Below are positions 19,114-28,800 of a stretch of DNA of 64,000 nucleotides, one piece after another. The notes under the pieces were generated by a model. It was not told the origin of the DNA, did no database searches, and saw nothing but the letters and a program-made list of their open reading frames with translations. The stretch comes from Chitinophaga polysaccharea (GTDB lineage Bacteria > Bacteroidota > Bacteroidia > Chitinophagales > Chitinophagaceae), in the NCBI RefSeq assembly GCF_902150045.1, contig NZ_CABFVU010000003.1, positions 1 through 64,000 of the forward strand. Direction: 5' to 3'. The stretch's first letter is position 1, and each line of letters starts with the position of its first letter. The position numbers were made by a program, and so were the translations under genes.

Positions 19114-20585
19114 TGACTACTGGTATGAAATATTTATTGTTACTGATCATTACAACAGCAGGTCTTGCAGGATGTTCCAAATTTTTGGAAGAAGATCCTA
19201 CCGCACATCTTTCCACAGCTACTTATTACAAAACAGCAGCAGATGCCGAAGCAGCGGTGAATGCGGTATATGCAGCTGCCAGGCCGCAAAACTTTTTCGC
19301 ATTGGAAACCCGTATCGTGGTAGGCGATGTAATGTCCGATGATGCGGAGAAAGGGGGAGGAGGCGCTTCCGATGTAGCCGAAATACAGCAGCTGAAACTG
19401 TTTACCGCCAAGCCGGACAACAGCTATGTACAGGATGCATGGCAATATAATTATCATGGCGTATACCTTGCCAATGTAGTGCTGGATAAAGTACCGGCTA
19501 TCGCGATGAACGCAGCGGATAAAGAAAATATCCTGGCGCAGGCGCGCTTCTGGCGTGCATATTTTTACCTGCAACTGGTGCAGCTGTTTGGCAATGTGCC
19601 GCTTGTTACGATGCCGCTGGCAACAGGTGAATATAACCAGCCACAGGTGCCGGAAGCACAGGTATGGGCACAGATTGAAAAGGATGCCGACAGCGCCATG
19701 CAGGTGCTACCAAAGCAATCGGAGCTGGCTGCTGATAAAAACGGTAAAGCCACCTCCGGTGCTGCAAAAGCTTTGCTGATGTACGTATATATGTGGCAGA
19801 AAAAGTGGACCGATGCCCAACGGCTCGGGGAAGAAATTATAAATTCAGGAGAGTATTCCCTGGCCCCTGATTATGCAAAAATATTTACTACCGCAGGTGA
19901 ATTCGGAACAGGTTCCATTTTTGAAATCAATATGGCAAATATCCCCGGTAAGGGAGTGGGCTCCAACATCAATCTCTGGATTAATGCAAGAAACACATGG
20001 GGCTATGGTTTTGTAGTGCCATCGCCAGGCCTGGTGAAAACCTATGAGCGGGGCGATCCCAGGCTGAAAGCCACGGTGATTGCCAACAACGATGTACTGC
20101 CGGATGGTACTATTGCCAATACTACTTCCAGTCAGACAGGATACTATAATAAACGTTACTGGCTGCCGCCAAATGAGATTCCTTTCAATGCGGGTGGCAG
20201 CGTTGCCGATGGCCCTACCAATGAGCGGATCTTCCGTTTGGCTGTTGTAATGCTGTGGACGGCGGAAGCAGCCTTTCATAACGGGAATAAGGCCAGGGCC
20301 CTGGAGCTGGTGAACCTGGTACGGCAGCGGGCCCGTAAAAGTGGAGGAAATACGGATATGACGGTACTGCCGGATCTCTCTACTATTACTCTTGATAATA
20401 TTTATCATGAGATGCGCGTGGAATCTGCCCTGGGCGAGCACCTGCGCTTCAATGAACTGGTAAGAACAGGCAGGGCCGCAGCTACTTTGCCCGGCTATGT
20501 GGAAGGCACAAATAATCATCTGCCCATTCCCCTGCGTGAAATACAACTCAGTAACGGGCTGCTCAAACAGAATCAGGGATATTGA
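19113..20585 (+). CDS. SusD/RagB-type glycan-binding lipoprotein
   Basis: 490 residues; an internal ATG at 19125 is an equally good start. A lipoprotein signal (LLIITTAGLAGC) is followed by the SusD opening motif (SKFLEEDPTAHLS) and the helical TPR-like fold (ARFWRAYFYLQLVQLFGNVPLV). The C-terminal region contains the family motif ALELVNLVRQRAR and LGEHLRFNELVRTG. SusD proteins cap the SusC barrel at the cell surface and bind glycan. The start overlaps the susC stop by one base (TAATG), a sign of translational coupling. Confidence 0.93.
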   Translation: MTTGMKYLLLLIITTAGLAGCSKFLEEDPTAHLSTATYYKTAADAEAAVNAVYAAARPQNFFALETRIVVGDVMSDDAEKGGGGASDVAEIQQLKLFTAKPDNSYVQDAWQYNYHGVYLANVVLDKVPAIAMNAADKENILAQARFWRAYFYLQLVQLFGNVPLVTMPLATGEYNQPQVPEAQVWAQIEKDADSAMQVLPKQSELAADKNGKATSGAAKALLMYVYMWQKKWTDAQRLGEEIINSGEYSLAPDYAKIFTTAGEFGTGSIFEINMANIPGKGVGSNINLWINARNTWGYGFVVPSPGLVKTYERGDPRLKATVIANNDVLPDGTIANTTSSQTGYYNKRYWLPPNEIPFNAGGSVADGPTNERIFRLAVVMLWTAEAAFHNGNKARALELVNLVRQRARKSGGNTDMTVLPDLSTITLDNIYHEMRVESALGEHLRFNELVRTGRAAATLPGYVEGTNNHLPIPLREIQLSNGLLKQNQGY

Positions 20586-20612
20586 TCCTTTTTGTTTTTA
20601 AGAAGAGAAATC

Positions 20613-22094
20613 ATGCGTATAAAAAGATATAGTATTTTATGTTACCTCCTGCTGGTACTGTGCCGCGTTGCGGTGGCACAGTACCAGCCACTTCAGCTGG
20701 CCAGCCTGTTGCAGGATGATATGGTGATCCAGCAGAACAAACCTTTTAAAGTATGGGGCCGGGTCAATGCAGGCAGCATCGTGTCGGTTACCGGTAGCTG
20801 GAATAACCGCACCATACAGGTAAAAGCAGACAGCAGCCAGCATTTCATGGCAATACTGGATGTTCCTGCCGTGAAACCAGGTGATTTCAGCAGTTACCGG
20901 CTTACTGTCAGCAGCGGGGGAACCAGCCTCGTACTGGATCATCTCCTGATCGGTGAAGTTTGGTTATGCAGCGGGCAGAGTAACATGCAGTTCGCTATGA
21001 AGGAAGAATTGAACCATGAGCAGGAGATCCCGCTGGCAGCATTGCCCAACATCCGTTTATTTAATACCGGGTTAAATTTCAGTAATGAGCCTGTTGATAC
21101 TGTTAGCGGGAGATGGAAAGTCTGTAGTCCCGCAGCAGTAAAGGAATTCAGCGCGGTGGCCTATTATTTCGGCAAAGAGCTTTTTGAAAAATTGCAGGTG
21201 CCGGTTGGCATCATATTTACCGGTATAGGAGCTTCCGGCGCGCAGGCATATGTGCCCCGCGATGTACTCGCTTCAGATCCGCTGCTGGACTCGGTATACC
21301 TGCAACCTTATCTCCGGAGCCCAAAGTCGGCCGAAAAGATCAACGCAGGATTTACCTTTGAAAAAGTGATGCGCCCATACCTGTTATACAACGCCATGAT
21401 CCATCCATTCAGGCATTTGTCTGTACGCGGTTTTTGCTGGTACCAGGGGGAAGCCAACCACATGGAGCGGAACAGCTATACCCATCTTACCCAAACGCTG
21501 ATAAAAAGCTGGAGAAGGCAATTTGCGCAGGGGGAACTACCTTTTTATTACGTGCAGATAGCGCCGTTCTTCCATGATAAGGAAAACCCCGGACTCGCAT
21601 TCGACGCCTTCTTCCGGGAGGCACAGGAAAAAGTTGCCACGCTGAATAATACGGCCATGGTAGTAACCATGGATGTAGGCGAAGCGAAAGACCTGCATCC
21701 GAAGAATAAAAAGCCCATCGGGCACAGGTTGGCCAGTACAGCCCTGAACCGTGCTTATGGCCGGCTGCAGATCGACTACCAGGGCCCGGCCTTTCATCAT
21801 GTAACCTTTGAAAAAGCCAAAGCAGTGGTGCACTTCGATCCCCAGAGCCTGGCAGGTGGCTTAAAAACGAATAACGGGCAGCCCCCGGCCTTTTTTATGC
21901 TGGCAGGTAGCGACCAGCGATTTTATCCCGCCACTGCCGCCATTTCCGGGGAAACAGTGGTGCTTCACGCCGCCAGAGTAAAACACCCGGTGGCAGTGAG
22001 GTATGCTTTCTTTAACTACCCGGTCACCAACCTGGAAAATGGAAAAGGATTTCCGGCACTGCCTTTCAGAACGGATAACTGGGAGGAGAAGTAA
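20613..22094 (+). CDS. Sialate O-acetylesterase-like SGNH esterase
   Basis: 493 residues from the ATG at 20613, which starts a signal peptide (MRIKRYSILCYLLLVLCRVAVAQ). The N-terminal beta domain (LASLLQDDMVIQQNKPFKVWGRV) is typical of the family. The nucleophile motif is WLCSGQSNMQ (Ser near residue 123). The second conserved block is CWYQGEANH, and the catalytic Asp-His pair lies in DLHPKNKKPIGHRLA. The enzyme removes O-acetyl groups from sialic acids or other acetylated sugars, here presumably in the periplasm. It is 27 bp after susD in the same operon, so de-acetylation of the imported or surface glycan is its likely job. Sialic acid as substrate is not proven, because Bacteroidota use this family on plant glycans too. 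Confidence 0.88.
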   Translation: MRIKRYSILCYLLLVLCRVAVAQYQPLQLASLLQDDMVIQQNKPFKVWGRVNAGSIVSVTGSWNNRTIQVKADSSQHFMAILDVPAVKPGDFSSYRLTVSSGGTSLVLDHLLIGEVWLCSGQSNMQFAMKEELNHEQEIPLAALPNIRLFNTGLNFSNEPVDTVSGRWKVCSPAAVKEFSAVAYYFGKELFEKLQVPVGIIFTGIGASGAQAYVPRDVLASDPLLDSVYLQPYLRSPKSAEKINAGFTFEKVMRPYLLYNAMIHPFRHLSVRGFCWYQGEANHMERNSYTHLTQTLIKSWRRQFAQGELPFYYVQIAPFFHDKENPGLAFDAFFREAQEKVATLNNTAMVVTMDVGEAKDLHPKNKKPIGHRLASTALNRAYGRLQIDYQGPAFHHVTFEKAKAVVHFDPQSLAGGLKTNNGQPPAFFMLAGSDQRFYPATAAISGETVVLHAARVKHPVAVRYAFFNYPVTNLENGKGFPALPFRTDNWEEK

Positions 22095-22259
22095 TAGCAA
22101 TTGTGTTTCACCAAAGAGAATACAGGTTTCCTGAGCAGGAGGTGTTGTGTAGGTAAGCCAATTTCAGGACTAAAAAGTTCTCATATAAAGTAAAATCAGG
22201 ATTATCTGGGGTCCTGAGTGCATGCACTAAGCATTGGAAGCATCATTAGTGCGTTACGA

Positions 22260-22303
22260 CTGTATGATAAGTGTATAGTAAGTGTATGGTAACTGTATGG
22301 TGA
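22260..22303. repeat. Four tandem imperfect 11-bp repeats
   Basis: Units CTGTATGATAA, GTGTATAGTAA, GTGTATGGTAA and CTGTATGGTGA run without gaps. The period of 11 bp is close to one helical turn. They lie in non-coding DNA upstream of the Crp/Fnr gene; function unknown. Confidence 0.6.
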
Positions 22304-22368
22304 GTACTACACATAGGCGAGTCCTAAGTATCTGTGAAGTATGCGATAAGTAACTGATCTCCCATACC

Positions 22369-22404
22369 ACAAGAGAGACCGTCCGGAACGATGGTCTCTC
22401 TTGT
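22369..22404. terminator. Hairpin with 12-bp perfect stem
   Basis: Arms ACAAGAGAGACC and GGTCTCTCTTGT around a 12-base loop that itself contains TCCGGA. There is no long T tract after it. It could end the esterase transcript or act as a control site before the regulator. Confidence 0.5.
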
Positions 22405-22503
22405 ACTATATAACAACCAGGGAAGTAATTGGTTGATTATTAATTAATAGCGATTGTAGGCTGATGATCTGTTTTGAAGTAACTTTATCCCCAAACCACC
22501 CAA

Positions 22504-23088
22504 ATGATCTTTCACTTTAAATCAAAATTCCCGCAGCTGAGCGTCTTCTGGGACAAATACCTGGAATTCCAGACCCGCCTGGAGCTTCCGGCAAAATCAG
22601 TATTGCTGGAAGAAGGAAAGGTATCCCAAAACTATATCTTCATAGAAAAAGGCTGTGTCCGGCTGTTCTTTAATAATAACGGGATAGATAAAACCATACA
22701 ATTCTTTTTTGAGAATGAAGGATTAAGCTCACTTGAAAGCTTTATCAATAATACCCCCAGTTTTTTTACCATTGAAACCATCGAGCCTTCGGTGGTGTAC
22801 CTGCTTCCAAAGATGTATGTGAACCAGCTGATCGAAGAGCTGTCAAAGCAGCCCGACTTTCCTAAAATGATGATGCAGATGTTCATAATGCGGCAAACCC
22901 ATTATGTTGGCGAGCTGGTTTCATTTATACGCGATTCCCCTGAACAACGTTATAAAAACCTCCTCGCGCAGCGGCCGCATATTATCCGCCGGGTCCCCCA
23001 GCACTATATCGCCTCTTACCTGGGTGTTACAAAAGTGCACCTGAGCCGGATCAAAAGTAAGATCGCCAAAGGAAAGCCGCACTTCTGA
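22504..23088 (+). CDS. Crp/Fnr-family transcriptional regulator
   Basis: 194 residues. It has an N-terminal cyclic-nucleotide-binding-like beta-roll (LPAKSVLLEEGKVSQNYIFIEKGCVRLFF), a dimerisation helix and a C-terminal helix-turn-helix (HYIASYLGVTKVHLSRIKSKI, about residues 167-187). The usual cAMP-binding arginine motif is not obvious, and there is no cysteine cluster for an Fe-S centre, so the signal is unknown. This short type is common in Bacteroidota and often controls an adjacent oxidoreductase or membrane gene. A perfect palindrome lies 5 bp after its stop, before the quinone-oxidoreductase-like gene, and is a good candidate target. Confidence 0.88.
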   Translation: MIFHFKSKFPQLSVFWDKYLEFQTRLELPAKSVLLEEGKVSQNYIFIEKGCVRLFFNNNGIDKTIQFFFENEGLSSLESFINNTPSFFTIETIEPSVVYLLPKMYVNQLIEELSKQPDFPKMMMQMFIMRQTHYVGELVSFIRDSPEQRYKNLLAQRPHIIRRVPQHYIASYLGVTKVHLSRIKSKIAKGKPHF

Positions 23089-23093
23089 AACTT

Positions 23094-23138
23094 GATAACA
23101 TATGTTATCGCCGGTGAAATTTATGGCTGCTAATTTTG
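23094..23138 (+). promoter_or_regulatory. Perfect 16-bp palindrome followed by TAnnTTTG promoter box
   Basis: GATAACATATGTTATC at 23094-23109 is a perfect palindrome. TAATTTTG at 23131-23138 matches the Bacteroidota -7 element TAnnTTTG exactly. The palindrome therefore falls near the expected -33 position. A site where the adjacent Crp/Fnr protein or another dimeric regulator controls the downstream gene is inferred. Confidence 0.5.
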
Positions 23139-23160
23139 CCTTGTTAAAAATACAGGGCAA

Positions 23161-23304
23161 ATGAAATTACAAAGAACAATTTACCGGATTACCCTTGGTT
23201 TGTTTCATTGCACACCCGGCCGCGGGCAATTCCCTGCGCCCGTCGCCGGCCTTATTATTCTCTTCTTACTTCATTTATCACAAATTACAACACTTAAAAG
23301 CTAA
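23161..23304 (+). CDS. 47-residue small ORF, possible gene remnant
   Basis: Reads from ATG at 23161 to TAA at 23304, ending 3 bp before the next gene. The start (MKLQRTIYRITLGLF) resembles the beginning of DoxX-like membrane proteins. The sequence then becomes GC-rich (CTPGRGQFPAPVAG) before a hydrophobic stretch (LIILFLLHL). It could be a leader peptide, a small membrane protein or the broken N-terminus of a lost gene. The resemblance is judged by eye only. Confidence 0.3.
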   Translation: MKLQRTIYRITLGLFHCTPGRGQFPAPVAGLIILFLLHLSQITTLKS

Positions 23305-23307
23305 CGC

Positions 23308-24279
23308 ATGAAAGCAGCAGTAATGTACCGGCATAGCGAAATACCACAGTACGTGGATATGCCGGAGCCAACAATACAGAACGATAACGAAATACTGGTC
23401 ACCGTAAAAGCCGTAGCGATCAAACATTTCGACAAAGGGCGGGCCACAGGAAAGCATTACTCCGCGAGTGCACCACAGGAGAACGGCCGTATCATTGGCG
23501 GCGATGGAGTATGCCTGCTGGATAACGGCGCCAGGGTATACGCGGTGGGTGCAGACGGTATGCTGGCGGAGAAAGCAGTGGTGGAAAAAGACCGTATCGT
23601 AAAAGTGCCGGATGGATTGAGCGATGCTGTAGCCGCTGCATTACCCAATGCTGTTTTCGGCGCGGCAATGGCATTGAAGTTCAAAGCAGGGATTCAGCCG
23701 GGAGATGTAGTGCTGATCAACGGCGCAACAGGCTTTACAGGCCGTGTAGCGGTGCAGATAGCCAAATATTATGGCGCAAAAAAAATAATCGTAACAGGAA
23801 GGAACCAGTCGGCGTTAGAAGAGTTGTTGTTACTCGGCGCAGACGAAATAATTTCCCTTGAGCAGCACGACGAAGCATTTACCACTGCATTGAAACAAAG
23901 TCATAAGGCCACACCGGTGGATATTGTAATTGATTATTTATGGGGACATTCAGCGGAGATGATCCTCTCCTGCCTGAAAGGAGATGGCGCATGGACCAAT
24001 TTCATCCGCTTCGTTTCCGTAGGAAGTATGTCCGGCGATCTCATACAATTATCTTCCGCCATCCTGAGGAGCTTGAATATACAGCTCAGCGGCTCGGGGT
24101 TGGGCGCATGGACGAAAGGCCAGGTAAAAGAACTGCTTACAGGTATTTTACCGGAGATGTTTATGCTGGCTGCCGAAGGAAGGCTGACCGTTAAAACCGT
24201 GGAGATGGATATCCATCACATCGCGGAATTGTGGGAGGCGAATGTGGCAAACGGACAGCGTATAGTGGTAACCATTTAG
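23308..24279 (+). CDS. Zinc-less alcohol dehydrogenase / quinone oxidoreductase family protein
   Basis: 323 residues. The GroES-like N-terminal domain (MKAAVMYRHSEIPQYVDMPEP) lacks the zinc-binding cysteines of classical alcohol dehydrogenases. The Rossmann nucleotide-binding segment (VLINGATGFTGRVAVQIAKYYGAKKIIVTGRN, in two parts) has a glycine pattern like NADPH-binding quinone oxidoreductases. A C-terminal substrate region ends GQRIVVTI. It probably reduces a small quinone or enone with NADPH in the cytoplasm. Its position after a Crp/Fnr regulator and a palindrome suggests regulated expression, perhaps by a redox or xenobiotic signal. The substrate cannot be told from sequence. Confidence 0.85.
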   Translation: MKAAVMYRHSEIPQYVDMPEPTIQNDNEILVTVKAVAIKHFDKGRATGKHYSASAPQENGRIIGGDGVCLLDNGARVYAVGADGMLAEKAVVEKDRIVKVPDGLSDAVAAALPNAVFGAAMALKFKAGIQPGDVVLINGATGFTGRVAVQIAKYYGAKKIIVTGRNQSALEELLLLGADEIISLEQHDEAFTTALKQSHKATPVDIVIDYLWGHSAEMILSCLKGDGAWTNFIRFVSVGSMSGDLIQLSSAILRSLNIQLSGSGLGAWTKGQVKELLTGILPEMFMLAAEGRLTVKTVEMDIHHIAELWEANVANGQRIVVTI

Positions 24280-24315
24280 TATGTAAATCATGGGGGCATC
24301 AAAACAAAAGGAGGG

Positions 24316-24552
24316 GTGCATAGCGCCCGGGCTATAGAAACACTGATGTCCACTGGCCCGGAGGGAATGAGAGATGCTTTAAGAACCAACTACAGGTTGA
24401 GAAATATGCCAGGAAATATCTCCGAAGGAGATAAAAAATATTTCAGCGTCCCCATGGAAAATAGAATATCGAAGGAAGACCTCTCGATTAAAGTTCCTTC
24501 ATTGAAAGTAGGCGATTTTGAAGGCAGTGATATGTCGTGGCTGCGGCAATAA
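24316..24552 (+). CDS. Small hypothetical ORF beside the eCIS operon end
   Basis: 78 codons with a GTG start. AGGAGG is visible just before it but too close for normal spacing; the ATG at 24346 would give 68 residues. The protein is hydrophilic with no recognised domain (SEGDKKYFSVPMEN; LKVGDFEGSDMSWLRQ). It ends 9 bp before the convergent stop of the AAA+ ATPase gene. It may be real or chance. Confidence 0.3.
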   Translation: MHSARAIETLMSTGPEGMRDALRTNYRLRNMPGNISEGDKKYFSVPMENRISKEDLSIKVPSLKVGDFEGSDMSWLRQ

Positions 24553-24561
24553 GCAGTTACC

Positions 24562-25899
24562 TTACACTATCTTCCCATCTTTTCCAAACTCCTTGCGGAT
24601 ACCCGCCAGCACATCTTTCTGGCGGATGGTTTTATCGCCCCGCTTCAGCGCCATCAGGCAGCTGTAACGCACTACGTTGATAATAGTGCCGCCGGCCATT
24701 TCATATTTGAAGGCTACATCTTCCAGGTTCAGTTTATCTTCCAGTACTATATGAGCTGGAAAGGACTGCTGCCAGATGCGCAATCGCTGCTCCGGTCCAG
24801 GCATGGAAAAATAGATCATAGATTGAAATCGTCGCGCAAACGCCTCGTCTATATTGGATTTCAGATTGGTGGCCAGTATTACTACGCCGGGGAAATCCTC
24901 TACCCGTTGCAGCAGGTAAGCCACTTCCTGGTTGGCGTAACGGTCGTTGGAAGAGGAAGTTTGCGTGCGTTTCCCAAACAACGCATCAGCTTCATCAAAA
25001 AATAAGATCCACTGCTGGTTAATTGCCCTGTCAAATACCTTCGACAGGTTCTTTTCCGTTTCACCGATAAATTTTGATACCACCAGCGATAGGTCGATGC
25101 GGTAGACCTCCATGTTGAATGTTTTCCCCAGCAGGCAGGCGGTAAGCGACTTTCCCGTTCCTGGCGGACCATAGAACAGGCTGCGGAAGCCCGGTTTTAT
25201 TTTATGGCTCATGCCCCAGTCGTGCAGGAGTGTAGTACCATGTTCTATCCATGTACGGATGTCTTCCACTTCCTCCATGGCGTGTGGCTCCAGTACCAGG
25301 TCCTGCCAGCTGAGCCCTGTTTCAATACGTTTGGCAGGGAACTGCGTATTGTAATCCGGCCGGTGGGCCAGCCCTTGTGTAAACAGGCTGAGATATTCCT
25401 GCGAAAGGTTCAGGGCGCCGCTCAGCAATGGTTCATCACCGGCTGGTGTAAGGTGCAGGATATGGTGTTTGCTGAAGAAATGATCGGGGCCGAAATACCG
25501 GGTCAGGTTAAACCGCTGCTGCAAACCATCTGTTGCCAACAGAAATGCAGCCGTTTCGCCGGTGGGCAGAAAGCCGCCATGCTGCTGCCCTTTAATGCCG
25601 CCGAATTCCGTAAAGCCCCTGTCGTACGTAGCATTCTTTACAAAAAAGATATCCAGCAGCTCCGGTCGTATATGTGGGATCAGCGCCAGCAGCATGATAA
25701 CCCGTTCGGCAGGCGACATACTGTAGTGTTTAATGATCTGTGCATACACGGAAATATCCTCTGTAAGATCCGGTGCTGCCGGATATTCCACGGCTGTTTG
25801 CTGGAAGTATTGCTGCATGCGCGCTGCTGCCAGTAACCGGAACCACTCCAGTTCTTTTTCCAATGCAGCCGCATTGGCTGTTGTTAACTGTACGTCCAT
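24562..25899 (-). CDS. eCIS-associated AAA+ ATPase
   Basis: 445 residues from the ATG at 25899, which overlaps the end of the tape-measure gene by 16 bp; an upstream ATG at 25926 is possible. The N-terminal half is a helical domain. The C-terminal half is an AAA+ module with Walker A GPPGTGKS (about 244-251), Walker B ILFFDEADA (about 298-306), sensor-1 ATN (about 343-345) and arginine finger ARRF (about 355-358). All key residues are present. An ATPase of this kind is part of nearly all eCIS loci (Pvc15/Afp15 type) and is thought to help assembly or cargo loading in the cytoplasm. It is the last gene of the minus-strand operon. Confidence 0.92.
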   Translation of the reverse strand: MDVQLTTANAAALEKELEWFRLLAAARMQQYFQQTAVEYPAAPDLTEDISVYAQIIKHYSMSPAERVIMLLALIPHIRPELLDIFFVKNATYDRGFTEFGGIKGQQHGGFLPTGETAAFLLATDGLQQRFNLTRYFGPDHFFSKHHILHLTPAGDEPLLSGALNLSQEYLSLFTQGLAHRPDYNTQFPAKRIETGLSWQDLVLEPHAMEEVEDIRTWIEHGTTLLHDWGMSHKIKPGFRSLFYGPPGTGKSLTACLLGKTFNMEVYRIDLSLVVSKFIGETEKNLSKVFDRAINQQWILFFDEADALFGKRTQTSSSNDRYANQEVAYLLQRVEDFPGVVILATNLKSNIDEAFARRFQSMIYFSMPGPEQRLRIWQQSFPAHIVLEDKLNLEDVAFKYEMAGGTIINVVRYSCLMALKRGDKTIRQKDVLAGIRKEFGKDGKIV

Positions 25900-28800
25900 T
25901 CTGTATAAATTGTTTTTTCCATCCAAGGGGCTTTGATCATGCCAATGCCCCAGGGTAAGGTTTGAAGTATCAGGTCATACCCGCGCTCTTCTATCCGCAG
26001 CCACCAGTCGCCCTCTTTTTCCCAGAGCGCGCCATCACGCTGCAGGAAGGCGGCGCGGAAGCCTTCCACGGAGGAATTGTTCATCTTCTCCCAACGCTGT
26101 ATCACTACTTTCAGTAATTCCTCGCAGAGTTGCTTTTCTTCTGCCGTTAGCAGCATTTCCGCCGGTACAGGCTCCTCCAGCGGCAAGGCGCATAATATTT
26201 TGTTGAGCGCCAGTTCATGTTCTGCATGTTCCTCTTTCCCGGTAGCCATATACTGCAACAGGTGTACCGCACGATGTTGCGCCTCCCTGCTTACAAAGCC
26301 CTCGTCGTTTACCAGGCCCACACGTTTAAAGCCATAGGGGATAAAGGGATGTAGTATGATGAGGCCGGCATTGCCGGTGTAAATAGTATCCAGGGGAGAC
26401 TTTTTAACTTTGGACCAGCTTTCCGGTTCCCGGGCAGGGGCTTCCGGTTCATTTACCACCGCTGCTGCCGTTTGCAGCCGGTCTTTTTCGTATAAGCTTT
26501 CCCGTAACAATGCCCGGTGCCGTTCTGTGTTAACGGATAGTTGTGCTTCCTGCTGCAATGCTGGCATCAGGTTACGTATATACGTATAGGTGAGTACTGC
26601 TGTTTGCTGTGCGCTTTTAACCAGCCGGGCGATCAGTATTGTTGCAATGCCCGGCGCCGCTGTTTTTATAAAGTCAAGGAAACGGAGGGCATAACTGCGC
26701 GCATCATATACATGAATATGCGCTCCCAACAGCAGCAGGTGAAAACGCCGGAACACCTGTTGCAGCTGCATTTTCTCCTGGCTGCCGGGAAGCATTCCTT
26801 CCAGCAGCTGTTGCAGCTCCTGCAGTGCATCAGTAGCGTTGGAGGTCCACCCGAGAGGGGTATCCTGCATAATGTCAAGAAAAGATGCCTCATCCAGGTG
26901 TTGCGCCATTTGTTCTATAAGCGCAGTATGTTGAAGTACTTTGCCGTAGAATATTTTTCTTTCCTGCCGGCTGCGCTGCTTGTAAAAGCGAACGGCCTTC
27001 CGCAGGTCTGTAATACCATTCTGGCTGCTGCCGCCGGCCGATTCCTGTAACAGCTGTAAGCTATCCTGTACGGCATATACATCCAGGCTTTGCCGGATAT
27101 GGCTGTCGGGCGCCCCGGCGTAAAATGAGAATAACCCATATACCTGCAGTCTTGCTGCCAGCTGTTGACGGTAGCTGCTGAAGAGCTGCTGAAGTATGCC
27201 CGGCGCCGCATTAAATAACAGTATCACTGCCGTCCTGATGATTTCATTGGTGACGGATAAAGATAAAGACCCCAGTTTCTCCGGCAGCCGGTAACGGGTA
27301 AGAAACACTGTCAGCAATTGCCTGGCTTCTTCCAATATCTCCTGTTGCTGGTGTTCCGCGGTAATAGCGGTATAGCGTTGCATGCGTTGTAACAATGAGC
27401 GGAAAGCCACCGCCGGTTGATGGCGTCTGCCGCCGGCATCGCCTGCAAATGTACTGCCGGCGCCAAAGAAGTTGCCGGAGGCCGGTACGCCGCCTGTAGT
27501 AAATGCACTGCCGGTGGCAAACAGGTGATCTGCTGCAATGATTTTCTCCAGCCAGGGTTGCAGCAGTGCTTGTACTGGCTCAATATGCGGTTCCAGCTGA
27601 AGGAACAGCTCCTCCAGTTGCACAAATAATAATGGCGACAGGGTGATGCTGTCCTGTAATGTTTTTATGTGCGCCTCATGGTATTCGTATAGCCATTGCA
27701 GTAATCGCGCAGCATAGCCGGCAGTGGCATTACCTGCTGCTGCCGGCAACTGCCCGCTGCTAAGGAATTGCTGCAGCCAGTGGGTAACGGTTTGGGGCGA
27801 TACCATTAGCTGTGCAGGCAAACGCTCGGTTCCCTGCATGGATGCGGCTGGAAACGTCCATGCCTGCAGATCATTGGCCAGCACGGTGTTCCCGGAAAGA
27901 TGATTGATAACAGGCAGCAGCTGTTGCAACAAGAAACGGATCATCCGTGGCGCTGCCACAGGAGTTTCCGACCAGGCCGGGAGGAACAGGTGTTGCAGCA
28001 GTATTTCTTTATTGATCCTGCGGTAGCGGCCAGCAGCAAGCGATTGCCAGATGGCTTGCAGTATAAAATGTTCGGGGGGAATGGTGGTAATGGTAATAAA
28101 CTGTTGTACGGCTATCAGCAACGTATATACGTTATCGTATACTTCTTCAGCGGCAGTGCCCATACCGCTTGTTTTCAGCAGCTGGAAAAATACTGCCGGC
28201 TTTACGCCGGTTATCAACCGCTGCATGGCCGCAGGTAGGGTAGCAGCATACTCCAGTATAGTAAGCGTTTGATCGGGATGCTGCACGGCCAGCTGTTCCA
28301 GTAAACTGTTCAGCGAGAAATGAGCATACGCTTTGCCCCACCACGATATACTGCCATAAGTGAGCAGGTGCAGGATCACGTCGCGGAGCAGCAGCCGTTT
28401 TATACCGGTGTCCGGGGCGAACGGCGTTGCTGCAATGGTGTCGTTTGCCCAGTTCTTTATCTCCCTTAAATACCCGGTTTTTTCTACTTCAGCCGCATTT
28501 GTTTGCATCAGGCTGTTCCATCGGCCCGCAGCGGTGGGGTGCTGCAATACTGCCTGTAACATCTGCTTTAATGAAGCGGCAGAACGGTAACCGGTATTCA
28601 CAAACATCTGTTGTAATGATGTGGGCGTAATACCCGGCGCCCACCAGGGAATAGCGCCGTATAGCAGGTAGTAACGGAGCACGCTGATTTGTTCCCCGGT
28701 ATCTGCCATTATTTTCTGGTAAGATGGATCACCGCTGGCAAGGAGTTTTCGTGTATGGGTAACAGTTAGCTCGTCGTAAAGTGATTTGATATAACTGCCC

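Larger units (their letters stand above)
22095..22503. other. Intergenic region with small tandem repeat and hairpin
   Basis: 409 bp between the esterase and the Crp/Fnr gene, with no gene seen. It holds four imperfect 11-bp repeats (22260-22303) and a perfect 12-bp inverted repeat (22369-22404). A weak promoter candidate (TTG at 22455, TAACTTTA at 22480) lies just before the regulator. Confidence 0.45.
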
